Shown: in pieces, positions 8,847 to 17,427 of the stretch
How positions within the stretch are numbered: the first letter of the stretch is position 1
Layout: every line of letters begins with the position of its first letter
NCBI RefSeq assembly: GCF_030845995.1
Contig: NZ_CP132719.1
Location: 1,860,001 to 1,924,000 of the forward strand
Origin: Geothrix sp. 21YS21S-4
GTDB taxonomy: Bacteria; Acidobacteriota; Holophagae; Holophagales; Holophagaceae
Reading direction: 5' to 3'
Length of the DNA stretch: 64,000 nucleotides
The notes under the pieces: generated by a model
What the model was told of the DNA's origin: nothing
Database searches by the model: none
Seen by the model: the letters and a program-made list of their open reading frames with translations, nothing else
Position numbers and translations under genes: made by a program

Positions 8847-9313
8847 TTTCCTTCCCCTTCCGCCAGGTCCATCAGCATGGACATGAATTCGGCTTCGGCC
8901 ACCTTCTGGCCTTCCACGAAGGCCTCGCCGCGCATTTTGCAGATCCGGCCCTTGAGCTGGACCACCTTGACTTCCATCACCAGCTGATCGCCTGGGAGCA
9001 CCGGCTTCCGGAACTTCGCGCCGTCGATCCCCATGAAGTAGATCACCTTCCGGGCCCGATCCTCGACCTGCTGGAGGAGGAGGCAGCCGCCGGTCTGAGC
9101 CATGGCCTCCAGGATGTACACCCCGGGAAACACCGGTCGGCTGGGGAAGTGCCCCTGGAAGATCTCCTCGTTGTAGCTGACGTTCTTCAGGCCCCGGATC
9201 CACTGGCCGGGCTCGTAGTCGAGGATCCGGTCCACCAGCAGGATGGGATAGCGGTGGGGCAGCAGGTCCATGATCCCCTGCAGATCGATGGTGCGAGGTG
9301 CGTGTTCGGACAT
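8843..9313 (-). CDS. fabZ: 3-hydroxyacyl-ACP dehydratase FabZ
   Basis: 156 residues in the hot-dog fold. The catalytic motif GHFPSRPVFPGVYILEAMAQ holds the active-site His and Glu. It dehydrates 3-hydroxyacyl-ACP in fatty-acid elongation. A GTG six bases upstream (9319) is in frame, but GGAG sits five bases before the ATG at 9313, so the ATG was chosen. First gene of the fabZ-lpxA-era overlap group. Confidence 0.93.
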   Translation of the reverse strand: MSEHAPRTIDLQGIMDLLPHRYPILLVDRILDYEPGQWIRGLKNVSYNEEIFQGHFPSRPVFPGVYILEAMAQTGGCLLLQQVEDRARKVIYFMGIDGAKFRKPVLPGDQLVMEVKVVQLKGRICKMRGEAFVEGQKVAEAEFMSMLMDLAEGEGK

Positions 9314-9375
9314 GGCCACTCCAATCCCCTAGCCTACCGTCTCCCGCCCCCGCCCTCCAGCCTTCCCGCCCCGGC

Positions 9376-11094
9376 TCAGGCCTGCCGGACGGTCCGCTCG
9401 AACACCCGCGCGGCGATGAACAGGTCCAGAAGCCCGGGGTCCAGGGCGCCGCCCTTCGCCTCCTCCTCCAGGATGGCGAGGCTGCGCTCCGGCGACAGGG
9501 CCCCCTTGTACGGCCGGTCCTGGGCCGTGAGCGCGTCGTACACGTCGGCGATGGCCATGGCCCGGCTCTGCACGGGAATCTCCGGCTCGGTCAGCCGGCG
9601 CGGGTATCCCCCCCCGCTCAGCCGCTCGTGGTGCGCGTAGGCGATGGCCGGAATGCCCGCCAGGTCGCGCGTCCAGGGGATCCGCTGCAGGAAGCGGAAG
9701 GTGTGGGTGACGTGGCTTTCGATCTCCAGCCGCTCCGTCTCCGACAGGCTCCCCTTGCGGATGCTGAGGGTGGCCAGTTCCGCCGTTCCCGCCACGGGCC
9801 GCTGTTCGCCGCTCCAATGGGTGAAGGTCAGATCGCCCAGCAGCCCCAGCCCCTCGGCCACTTCCTGGGGGAGGACCGTGGGCTCGTTGCTCTGGCGGAC
9901 TAGGTGCATCAGCCGCTCCGTCTCGGTCTGGCGGTCCTGCGCGGCCCGCTCCCACAGGTCGAATCCGCCGCCCCCCTTCCACGCCGCGGCCAGCGTCTGG
10001 AGGGCCTCCTCCAGTTCGCGCTGGCGCAGCCGCTGAAGGATCAGCTCCAGCTGGGCGGGCTCCAGCTTCTTTGCCTTCACCAGGACCTGCTCCCGGACGC
10101 CCACCTTCCCGAAGTCGTGCAGGAGGCTCGCATAGCGCAGCTCCCGCAGTTGGCGGGGCGTGAAGACCAGGCCGCCGTAGGCGCCGTTGGGCGTGGCGTT
10201 GACCGCCTCCGCCAGGCCGACGCTGAGGTCCGCCACCCGCCCCGAATGGCCGCTGGTGACCGGATCCCGGGCCTCGATGGCCGTCACCGACGCCGCCACG
10301 AAGCCCTCGAACAGCCGCTCGATCTCCTCCCGCAGCTGGGCGTTCTTCACCGCCACCGCCGCCTGCCCCGCCAGGCTCTGGGCCAGGTTTCGGTCGCCGT
10401 CGGAGAAAGCCCCCGCCCGACCGTCCTCCTCCTGGCGGTTGAGGAGCTGGAGCACGCCGAGCACCTCGCCTTCCGTGTCCTGCATGGGCACCACTAGCGC
10501 CGAAACCGTGTGATAGCCCGCCTGGCGGTCGAAACTGTCGTTGAAGCGGTAGGGCGCCTCCTCCGGAATTCGGTAGACGTCCGGCAGGTTGAGCGATTCC
10601 CGCGTGAGGGCCGCGAATCCGGCCAGGGTCTCCCGCGAAACCGGCAACAGGACGCGGTGGAAGGGGAGGCTGAGCCGCGCGTTCTGGGTGTGGGCGAACA
10701 GGAGCTTCCCGTCCGTCCCCTCGCCCGTCATCAGGTAGATGGAACCCGCCTCGGCCTTCAGCAGGCCCCGCGCCTGGGTGAGGATCAGGTCCAGCAGCCG
10801 GTCGAGGTTCTGTTCCGAGGCGAGGGCGCGGCCGACTTCATGCAGCCGCTCCATGTTGCGGCGATCCTGGAGCCGCTCCCAGCCGGCCTGGAGCAGCGCC
10901 GCGGCCGCCTCCGCGCCGGGCCAGGACGCGCACTCGGCGAAAGTGCCGCCCCGCGCGCCCAGCGCCACGTCCGCCGGCCCCTCGTCCACGAAGACCAGCG
11001 CGTGGCGCATCTCTCCGGCGGCGCAGTCCAGGAGGATGCTACGGTGCTGTGGGGGGACGGCCACCGTGAATCGCAAGGCGGAATCAAGCTCCAA
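9376..11094 (-). CDS. GAF/HD-GYP cyclic di-GMP phosphodiesterase with an insertion in the HD domain
   Basis: 572 residues from a TTG at 11094; the start is uncertain because a TGA lies seven codons upstream and no strong ribosome site is visible. Residues about 80-255 form a GAF domain; about 262-560 an HD-GYP domain with HSGRV (283-287), HDFGK (326-330), ESHVTHT (459-465), HHERLSGGGYP (488-498) and ADVYDALTAQDRPYK (516-530). These are the metal and GYP determinants for c-di-GMP hydrolysis. About 105 residues (343-447) are inserted between the HDFGK helix and the segment SLSETERLEIESH, where family members normally have only a few residues. It diverges from the neighbouring RNA methyltransferase by 4 bp. 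Confidence 0.85.
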   Translation of the reverse strand: MELDSALRFTVAVPPQHRSILLDCAAGEMRHALVFVDEGPADVALGARGGTFAECASWPGAEAAAALLQAGWERLQDRRNMERLHEVGRALASEQNLDRLLDLILTQARGLLKAEAGSIYLMTGEGTDGKLLFAHTQNARLSLPFHRVLLPVSRETLAGFAALTRESLNLPDVYRIPEEAPYRFNDSFDRQAGYHTVSALVVPMQDTEGEVLGVLQLLNRQEEDGRAGAFSDGDRNLAQSLAGQAAVAVKNAQLREEIERLFEGFVAASVTAIEARDPVTSGHSGRVADLSVGLAEAVNATPNGAYGGLVFTPRQLRELRYASLLHDFGKVGVREQVLVKAKKLEPAQLELILQRLRQRELEEALQTLAAAWKGGGGFDLWERAAQDRQTETERLMHLVRQSNEPTVLPQEVAEGLGLLGDLTFTHWSGEQRPVAGTAELATLSIRKGSLSETERLEIESHVTHTFRFLQRIPWTRDLAGIPAIAYAHHERLSGGGYPRRLTEPEIPVQSRAMAIADVYDALTAQDRPYKGALSPERSLAILEEEAKGGALDPGLLDLFIAARVFERTVRQA

Positions 11095-11098
11095 GAAG

Positions 11099-12331
11099 AT
11101 GAGGCTGCCTTCAGCTTATCGGAATTCCCCTGCCCCGGCTGAGACCTGGCGCGGCGCTGTGGAGCGCCTGGCCTGGGGCGGAAAGGGCGTGGCGCACGCC
11201 TCCGATGGCCGATTGCTGCTCCTGGAGGCTCCGCTCGCCCTTTTTCCCGGCGAAGTGGTGGAGGCCACGGTCCGCTGGAAGCCGCGCCACGGCGAGGGCC
11301 GCGTGGAGCGATGGATCAGCCGCGATCCCCGCCGGGCGCCTGCCGAGTGCCCCGTCGCCGGGACCTGCGGGGGATGCGAGCTGTGGGAGGCCGGACGCCA
11401 CGCGCCCGATCTGAAGCGCCAGATGGTGGCCGATCTCCTCCGCCGCCAGCTGGGCGAAGAGGTCGCCTGGGAATGGCGCCCGGCCCCCGACGAAGCCCGC
11501 CGCCACCGCATCCAGCTCCACTGGGACGGTTCGGCGCTGGGGTACTTCCGGCGGCACAGCCACGCCCTCGTCCCCGTGTCGGCCTGCCCCATCGCCGCGC
11601 AGCCCCTGTCCGACGCCATTCCCCGCCTGCTGGAAGCCATGGCCGGCCGCGTCCTCCCTTCCCGCCCGGGCCGCTGGGAACTCTCCACCGGCACGCCGGC
11701 CGGCGACGTGCTCGCCACGGACGAGCGGAACCGCACCTGGCGGCTGGAGCCCGACGGGTGGCACCGCAGTACGGAGCCCTTGGCCCACCGGCTCGGAGAT
11801 CTCACCCTGCGCCATGAGCCGGGGGCCTTCTTCCAGGTGAGCCCGCCCTGGGCGGCCGAGGCCTTCCGCAGCCTGCTGGAGACGTGGGACCTGCGGGGCC
11901 GGACCCTCTACGACCTCTACGGCGGCGTGGGCCTCTTTTCAGCGCTGCTGGGGAGGCGTTTCGACCACCGCGTCCTGGTGGAATCCGGCGAAGCCGCCGT
12001 GACTTGGGCCCAGCGGAATCTGGAGGCGCTGGACCTTCCCTCGGAATGCCACGTGGGCGACGTGGCGGAATGGCTTCCCGAAGGCCTGGGAGAACCCGGC
12101 GACACGATTCTGCTGGATCCGCCCCGCACCGGCCTGGACGCGGCCCTCGTCGATCGGCTGTGCGGGGCGGGCGCCGGAACCCTGGTCCTGGTGGGCTGCG
12201 ACGGCGCCGCGTTCTGCCGGGATCTCAAGCGCCTCGCCGCCAACTGGACGCTGGACAAGCTGGCGATCCTCGACCTCTTCCCCCTCACCAGCCACGTGGA
12301 AGGCGTCGCCCTTCTCCGGAAGCGCCCGTGA
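11099..12331 (+). CDS. 23S rRNA/tRNA uracil-C5 methyltransferase, TrmA/RumA family
   Basis: 410 residues from an ATG at 11099. A TRAM-like N-terminus (about 17-75) precedes a 4Fe-4S cysteine set (C84, C90, C93 in CPVAGTCGGC, and a later CPI). The methyltransferase part has FFQVSPPWAAEAF, DLYGGVGLFS (SAM site; the family usually has Cys where the first Gly is), LLDPPRTGLD and VGCDGAAFCRDL, which carries the catalytic Cys. Those features fit RumA/RlmD or TrmA-type 5-methyluridine synthesis; which RNA is modified cannot be told. Stop overlaps the next start (GTGA). Confidence 0.85.
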   Translation: MRLPSAYRNSPAPAETWRGAVERLAWGGKGVAHASDGRLLLLEAPLALFPGEVVEATVRWKPRHGEGRVERWISRDPRRAPAECPVAGTCGGCELWEAGRHAPDLKRQMVADLLRRQLGEEVAWEWRPAPDEARRHRIQLHWDGSALGYFRRHSHALVPVSACPIAAQPLSDAIPRLLEAMAGRVLPSRPGRWELSTGTPAGDVLATDERNRTWRLEPDGWHRSTEPLAHRLGDLTLRHEPGAFFQVSPPWAAEAFRSLLETWDLRGRTLYDLYGGVGLFSALLGRRFDHRVLVESGEAAVTWAQRNLEALDLPSECHVGDVAEWLPEGLGEPGDTILLDPPRTGLDAALVDRLCGAGAGTLVLVGCDGAAFCRDLKRLAANWTLDKLAILDLFPLTSHVEGVALLRKRP

Positions 12332-12699
12332 GCCCTTCCGGGACGGCCCTGGGCCGGCACCTGCTGGTGGAATTCACGGGCTGCGATCCCGCGGCCCTCG
12401 CGGACCTGGAGCGGATCACAGCCGCCATGCTCGCCGCCGCCCGGGCCTCCGGCGCCACCATCGTCACCCACAGCTTCCACCACTTCAGTCCCCACGGCGT
12501 CAGCGGCGCCGTGATCATCGCCGAGAGCCACCTCGCCATCCACACGTGGCCGGAGCACGGCTTCGCCGCGGTGGACTACTTCTCCTGCGGCGCCGTCGAC
12601 GCGGAAGCCGCGGTGGCCGTCCTGAAGGCCGCCCTCAGTGCCGCCGCCACGGAAGTCCTGAGCCTCACGCGGGGTCCGCTGGGCCGGCTCGACGGATGA
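12328..12699 (+). CDS. speD: S-adenosylmethionine decarboxylase proenzyme, short bacterial type
   Basis: 123 residues from a GTG at 12328 overlapping the preceding stop. The self-processing site is ESH (Glu66-Ser67-His68): Ser67 would become the pyruvoyl group. His72 and Cys87 match the proton-donor and catalytic residues of the SpeH-type enzyme, and HFSPHGVSG precedes the cleavage site. It makes decarboxylated SAM, the aminopropyl donor for spermidine. speA lies about 28 kb away in the same window; no speE or agmatinase gene was seen. Confidence 0.93.
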   Translation: MSPSGTALGRHLLVEFTGCDPAALADLERITAAMLAAARASGATIVTHSFHHFSPHGVSGAVIIAESHLAIHTWPEHGFAAVDYFSCGAVDAEAAVAVLKAALSAAATEVLSLTRGPLGRLDG

Positions 12700-13091
12700 A
12701 ACCGCGCGGCCCTTCCCGGCCCTGGCTGCGCCCCCTCTTCCTGGTCGGAGGGCTGCTCTGCGTGGGGCTGGCCGTCCTGGGCCTCTTCCTCCCGCTCGTG
12801 CCCGCCACGCCGTTCCTGCTGCTGGCCGCCGCCTGCTTTGCGCGATCTTCCGAGCGCCTCCATCAGTGGATGCTCCAGCACCGCCGGTTCGGCCCCCTGC
12901 TCCAGGACTGGGAAGCGCACCGCGCCATCCGGCCAGCCGCGAAGCGGGCTGCCACCGCGGCCATCCTGGCAAGCGCCGCGCTGACCTACGGCTTCGCCCG
13001 TCCGCCCCGCGCCGCTCAAATCGCGGTGGGGCTGAGCCTCGCCGGCGTCCTCGTCTTCATCTGGACCCGCCCTAGCGGACCCAGCCGGTGA
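12696..13091 (+). CDS. DUF454 (YbaN-like) inner-membrane protein
   Basis: 131 residues; ATG overlaps the speD stop (ATGA). Residues about 14-45 carry the family signature GLFLPLVPATPFLLLAA followed by CFARSS and the QHRRFGPLLQDWE segment; two further helices follow near 88-122. Function of this family is unknown. The last 20 bp overlap the convergent MGMT gene. Confidence 0.85.
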   Translation: MKPRGPSRPWLRPLFLVGGLLCVGLAVLGLFLPLVPATPFLLLAAACFARSSERLHQWMLQHRRFGPLLQDWEAHRAIRPAAKRAATAAILASAALTYGFARPPRAAQIAVGLSLAGVLVFIWTRPSGPSR

Positions 13092-13584
13092 GGGCCCCTT
13101 CGAGCGCCAGCAGGCGCTCCTTCATCGCGAGGCCGCCCGCGTAGCCCGTCAAAGTACCGTTGGCGCCGATGACCCGGTGGCAAGGCACCAGGATGGAGAT
13201 CGGATTGGCGCCGTTGGCCCGACCCACGGCGCGGCTGAGGTTGGGATCGCCCAATTCCGTCGCCAGCCGCCCGTAGCTGCGGGTCTCCCCGAAAGGAATC
13301 CGCTGGAGGGCGGCCCACACGCGCTGTTCGAAGGGGCTCCCGTGGAGCCGGAAGGGGACGTCGAAATCATTCCTGGCACCGGCGGCGTAGGCGTCCAACT
13401 GCTTCTGGAGCCTCGCCACCACGGCGGGCGCAGGCGAGACGGCCGGCTCCAGCCGGGCCAGTTTCGCCAGAAGGGGTTCCCGGAACTCGTGGTCCGCGAA
13501 GCCCAGGTAGATGACGGCGCCCGCCCCGTCGAAGGCGGCCTGGATGGGGCCGAGGGCCGTGTCGAGACGTTGGATGCCCTTCAT
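13072..13584 (-). CDS. ogt: Methylated-DNA--protein-cysteine methyltransferase (active-site Cys present)
   Basis: 170 residues. The suicide-repair site is VPCHRVIG, with the preceding RANGANP and SYGRLA segments and a GYAGGLAMKERLL tail, all usual for Ogt-type O6-alkylguanine methyltransferase. ATG at 13584 overlaps the stop of the Ada-AlkA gene (ATGA), so both should be made from one message: base removal and direct reversal of alkyl damage. Confidence 0.92.
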   Translation of the reverse strand: MKGIQRLDTALGPIQAAFDGAGAVIYLGFADHEFREPLLAKLARLEPAVSPAPAVVARLQKQLDAYAAGARNDFDVPFRLHGSPFEQRVWAALQRIPFGETRSYGRLATELGDPNLSRAVGRANGANPISILVPCHRVIGANGTLTGYAGGLAMKERLLALEGALTGWVR

Positions 13585-14996
13585 GCAGGGACTCCTTTCA
13601 GGCTGGACCACAGGTGGAAGGTGGCGAGGCTGCGGTGGGGCGCGAAGGCCGCCATCAGGCGGAGGGTCTCCTCCGGGCCGGGCCGGGCGTCGAGGTGGAA
13701 CCACCGCTGGAGAGCCAGCGTGAGCCCGGCGTCGCCCACCGGCACGCAATCCCGGAATCCCAGGCCGCGCATCAGGACGTACTGGGCAGTCCAGGGACCA
13801 CAGCCCCGCAACGCGAGCAGCCGCTTCGCCGCCGCGGTGGCCGTGGGAAAGGCCTCCAGGTCCAACCGGCCGGCGGCCGCTTCCGTCGCCGCATGGAGGA
13901 GGTACTCCGCCTTGCGGGCCGACAGCCGCAGGGCGCGGAGATCCGCCGGTTCCAAGGCCGCGACGGCCGCGGCGTCCGGATGCGCCACCAGCCCCTTCGC
14001 CGCGGGCAGGCCCGCCCGGCGGATCAGGTCCCGCCGCAGGGCGTAGGCGAAGGCGAGGTTCACCTGCTGGCCCAGAATGGCCCACACCAGGGCCTCGAAA
14101 GGATCCGCCGTGAGCAGCACGCGCAGCCCCGGCCGCGGGACGCTCCATTCCGGATGGGCGGTCTCGAAAGCCGCAGGGTCGTCCTGCCAGCCCAGCAGGC
14201 GGAGGGCGATGCGATGGGCCCGGGCCATGGCCGCAGGCCCCGAAGCGCCCGCCAGCGACACCTCGACGTCGGATTCGCCGAAGGCGAGGCGGAGGGTGGC
14301 GGGCGCGCCCCCCATGAGGAAGGCCTTCCACAATCGGCGCCCCTCCACCCGTTCGGAGACGCTGGCTGCGTCCCGGCCGTGGAAGCGGAGCACGTCGTCC
14401 ACGCGAAGGCCGGACGGCTGGGAAAGCACGAAGCGGTCCGACCCCAGCATGGCGCGGTAGGCCCCGGGGCTCAGGCCGGTCTGCTTCCGAAAGGCGCCGT
14501 GAAACCCGGAAGCGCTTTCATAGCCCGAATCGAAAGCCAGGTCCGCCAGATCACTGCGGCCTTCCACGAGCCGGGCGCAGCCAGCCTGGATGCGGATCCG
14601 CTGGAGGAAGGCGGCGGGTTGGGCGTGGAGGTGGATCCGGAACAGCTCCTTCAACTTGGTGACCCCCACGCCGGCGGCCTCCGCCAGGGCATCCACGTCG
14701 GAAAATGCCGCGGGATCGGCCGTGACGCGGCTGAGGGCAGCTTCGAGCCGGGTCAGGCCCGCATCCTCGCCCCGGTAGAAGGCGTCGGGCCGGCACCGCT
14801 TGCAGGGACGGAGACCCGCCGCCTGGGCCGCGGCTTCATCCGAGAAGAACCGGACGTTGCGCTGGAGCGGTTTCCGGGCCGGACAGGAGGGCAGGCAGTA
14901 GATCCCGGTGGTGAGCACGCCCACGACCACCTGCCCGTCGAAGGAGGCGTCCTTCGCCAGGATCCGTTCGTAGAGGTGCTCCTCCGACCAGCGCAT
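13581..14996 (-). CDS. Ada-AlkA fusion: methyl-phosphotriester sensor/AraC regulator with 3-methyladenine DNA glycosylase
   Basis: 471 residues. Residues 1-75 are an Ada zinc domain with Cys34, Cys38, Cys65 and Cys68 (YCLPSC and CKRC). Residues about 85-185 form an AraC helix-turn-helix (FDSGYESASGFHGAF is the second recognition region). Residues about 195-280 resemble the AlkA N-terminal domain, and 290-465 are an HhH-GPD glycosylase with LRGCGPWTAQY and the catalytic Asp in VPVGDAGL. It would sense methyl phosphotriesters, activate repair genes and excise alkylated bases. The MGMT part of classic Ada is supplied by the separate, overlapping ogt gene downstream. Confidence 0.92.
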   Translation of the reverse strand: MRWSEEHLYERILAKDASFDGQVVVGVLTTGIYCLPSCPARKPLQRNVRFFSDEAAAQAAGLRPCKRCRPDAFYRGEDAGLTRLEAALSRVTADPAAFSDVDALAEAAGVGVTKLKELFRIHLHAQPAAFLQRIRIQAGCARLVEGRSDLADLAFDSGYESASGFHGAFRKQTGLSPGAYRAMLGSDRFVLSQPSGLRVDDVLRFHGRDAASVSERVEGRRLWKAFLMGGAPATLRLAFGESDVEVSLAGASGPAAMARAHRIALRLLGWQDDPAAFETAHPEWSVPRPGLRVLLTADPFEALVWAILGQQVNLAFAYALRRDLIRRAGLPAAKGLVAHPDAAAVAALEPADLRALRLSARKAEYLLHAATEAAAGRLDLEAFPTATAAAKRLLALRGCGPWTAQYVLMRGLGFRDCVPVGDAGLTLALQRWFHLDARPGPEETLRLMAAFAPHRSLATFHLWSSLKGVPA

Positions 14997-15056
14997 GCCT
15001 TCATGCTAGGGAGGCGGCGGGCGCCTGTCCTCCGATGGTCGTCGCCGGAATCCCCG

Positions 15057-15602
15057 CTACGCCTCGGGACGCTCCCGCCACATGCGGACCCGCCGCAGCG
15101 CCCAGGGGACGCCGAAGGCCAGGAGGGCGGGAATCCCGATCCACACGGCCTCGGTACTCAGCGAGAACAGCAGCCAGTCCAGCAATTTGCCCGAGAGGGG
15201 AATGGGCGATACGAAGAGCGGCTGCCAGGCGCAGACGTAGCGGGCTTCGGAAAAGGGCAGGAACATCGCCACGCCGGTGCCGCCGAACGTGCAGGCGTCC
15301 AGCAGGCTGTGCGAGAAGGCCGCGGTCGTCATGCATCCCCAATGCCGACCGCTGCGGAGCTGGGATCGGAAACCGACCAGCATCGCGGCGGCGGCGAGCA
15401 TGGCGGCGGCGACCAGGGAATGGCTCAGGCCCCGGTGGGCGAGGTGGCTTTCCGCCAGGGGCGTGAAGCGGGTGAACCAGTCCAGATCCGGCGCCACCGC
15501 GCAGGCCGTCACCAGGAGCCACATCCGCCGGGGGGGCTTCCCCTGCGTGAAGGCCGCGCTGACGGCCAGGCCGGCGAGGGTGTGGCCGAAGATCGAAGGC
15601 AT
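15057..15602 (-). CDS. Membrane-bound metal-dependent hydrolase, DUF457/YdjM-like
   Basis: 181 residues with four to five hydrophobic segments. The conserved FGHTLAG near the N-terminus, PDLDWF, HRGLSHS and SHSLLDACT supply the His/Asp metal ligands typical of the YdjM/DUF457 inner-membrane hydrolase family. Substrate unknown. It stands alone between Ada-AlkA and a coiled-coil protein, in the same direction as both. Confidence 0.75.
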   Translation of the reverse strand: MPSIFGHTLAGLAVSAAFTQGKPPRRMWLLVTACAVAPDLDWFTRFTPLAESHLAHRGLSHSLVAAAMLAAAAMLVGFRSQLRSGRHWGCMTTAAFSHSLLDACTFGGTGVAMFLPFSEARYVCAWQPLFVSPIPLSGKLLDWLLFSLSTEAVWIGIPALLAFGVPWALRRVRMWRERPEA

Positions 15603-15683
15603 AGACGAGTCCCGAAAAGCGAAGCGGCGCGCCGTCCGGACGAGAAGCGGACCGCCCTTCCATCATATCCGCCGCGGATCCGG

Positions 15684-16802
15684 TCATTCCACGACGGCGA
15701 ATACCACCTTGTCGTTCTTGAACCGCGAGGGCGCCAGCAGCTCCACCGTCACGGTCTGCCGATCGGGGCCGAAGGACAGCCGGTAGTGCTCGTCCGGAAG
15801 GTAGGAGCCGGGAACCACGTTCACCTTGCTGATCCGCTTCAGGCCCAGTTCCGCCGCTTCGATCTGAATGGTGTGGCCGGTGCGGAGGTCCAGGTGGCGC
15901 GTGAAAACCCGGTCGCGCCAGTTCCGGCCCGAGCGGTCCTTGTCGAAGAAGGGCGTCTCGATTACGCCCTCCTTTTCCAGGACCGACCGGACGCCCACGG
16001 CGTAGTGCAGGGCGTTCAGCTTGGCCAGCTGCCGGGCGTTGGCGGCCTCCAGTTCGCCGCGGTTCTGGAGCAGTCCCGCCCGCTCCTGGCGGATGGCGGT
16101 CATCTCCTCCTCGATGCGCTTCTTCTGGTCCGCCAGGGCGGCCAGTTCCTTCTGGAGACGGGCGCCCCGGCCGACCTCCTTGTCCCGTTGGGATTCGATC
16201 TGGTCGACGTCCCCGCGGCCCAGGTCCTGGGGCGTGAAGGGCGCGGTTCCCTGGGCGACCCAGCTGGCGTAGGCGCCGTGAAGGTAGAAGTGGTAGACCT
16301 CGAATCCGGGCGCGAGCTTGGCGGAGATGGGGACGCGGCTGAGCAGCCGCCGGGCCTCCTCCATCGAACAGCCCCGGCCCTGAAGGAAACGCATGGCCAT
16401 GCCGTAGTGGCTGTCGTTCCGCTGGACCACCTCCGGCTCGGGCAGGCCGGTTTGAAGGCCCGCCAGCCGATCGCGGAGGCCGCGGAGTTCCTGGTCCTTC
16501 TCCAGGGTTTCCCGGATGAGGGCGCGGCGGGAATTGTCCTTTTCGCTCCGGACCCGGGCCTCCAGCGCCCGCTTCTGGTCGTCCGACAGGAGAAGCAGCG
16601 ACGCATCGGGCCGCGCCTGCCGGACGCCGAGGGTGGCGAAGCGCCGGAGCTGATCGCTCCAGGCCTGCCGCAACTGGCGCGAAGCCTCATCGGCCTGAGC
16701 CGCCCGCTCCGTCAGCTCGCGGATCTGGGGATCCTCCCGACGGCAGGCGAGCCCCGCCACGACCACGGCGGACGCCAGGAGCCATCGACCGCGCACACCC
16801 AT
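15684..16802 (-). CDS. Exported coiled-coil protein, possible lipoprotein, unknown function
   Basis: 372 residues from the ATG at 16802, chosen because GGAGGGGG lies directly before it; an in-frame upstream ATG (16835) lacks one. The N-terminus is a signal sequence ending VVVAGLAC, a weak lipobox. Two charged heptad-rich stretches (about 30-130 and 205-265) predict coiled coils. A C-terminal beta-rich part (about 300-372) follows. No family recognised. A periplasmic structural or scaffolding role is only a guess. Confidence 0.7.
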   Translation of the reverse strand: MGVRGRWLLASAVVVAGLACRREDPQIRELTERAAQADEASRQLRQAWSDQLRRFATLGVRQARPDASLLLLSDDQKRALEARVRSEKDNSRRALIRETLEKDQELRGLRDRLAGLQTGLPEPEVVQRNDSHYGMAMRFLQGRGCSMEEARRLLSRVPISAKLAPGFEVYHFYLHGAYASWVAQGTAPFTPQDLGRGDVDQIESQRDKEVGRGARLQKELAALADQKKRIEEEMTAIRQERAGLLQNRGELEAANARQLAKLNALHYAVGVRSVLEKEGVIETPFFDKDRSGRNWRDRVFTRHLDLRTGHTIQIEAAELGLKRISKVNVVPGSYLPDEHYRLSFGPDRQTVTVELLAPSRFKNDKVVFAVVE

Positions 16803-16853
16803 TCCCCCTCCCGCCTGGAGCCTTCTTCCCACCATATCAAGGCAGCGGAGCGC

Positions 16854-17366
16854 TCAGAGCCATTCCAGGGGCAACGCGGGCTGGGGCGGGGCTTTGGGCA
16901 GCACGCCCTCCAGCCTGAGCAGGTATTCCTTCATGTCGAGCCCTCCGCCGTAGCCCACCAGCGAACCGTCCGACCCGATCACGCGGTGGCAGGGAATGAG
17001 GATGATCAGGGGATTGGCCCCGTTGGCGCGCGCGGCGGCGCGGATGCACTTCTCGTCGCCCAGCCGGCGGGCCAGTTCCAGGTAGGAGATCGCCTGGCCG
17101 TAGGGAATCTTCTGCAGCTCCTTCCACACCCGGCGCTGGAAGTCCGTGCCCTCGGCCAGCATGGGGATGTTGAAATCCCGCAGGTTTCCCGAGAAATAGG
17201 CGTCCATCTGGCGCTTCAGATAGGGGAGGCTCTTCGGCACGGGCCCAGCCGGAACCGCGGGCGGGCGACCGTGGAGACGGATCAACTGCACCAGGCGCCC
17301 GTCCTCGTCGAAGGCCGCGCCCAGGTCTCCCAGGGGCGTGGCGAGCGGGTGGAAGGAACCGGGCAT
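16854..17366 (-). CDS. Second MGMT-family O6-alkylguanine methyltransferase (active-site Cys present)
   Basis: 170 residues with the complete motif IPCHRVIG, RANGANP, SYLELA and GYGGGLDMKEYLL. It is a clear paralogue of the ogt gene 3.3 kb downstream but divergent enough to be old. Expected to repair O6-alkylguanine by direct transfer. Upstream in the same direction lies a third family member lacking the Cys. Confidence 0.9.
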   Translation of the reverse strand: MPGSFHPLATPLGDLGAAFDEDGRLVQLIRLHGRPPAVPAGPVPKSLPYLKRQMDAYFSGNLRDFNIPMLAEGTDFQRRVWKELQKIPYGQAISYLELARRLGDEKCIRAAARANGANPLIILIPCHRVIGSDGSLVGYGGGLDMKEYLLRLEGVLPKAPPQPALPLEWL

Positions 17367-17427
17367 GGTTGAAGGATGCCAGAAGCGCGGTTTTTTGTTG
17401 ATGCCGCACGGAAGCGGCGGCGCCTTC

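Noticed and set aside
13614-17372. A 1252-codon open frame on the + strand across the alkylation-repair genes
   Set aside because: It is the antisense of five well-supported minus-strand genes and its translation has shadow composition with no domain.
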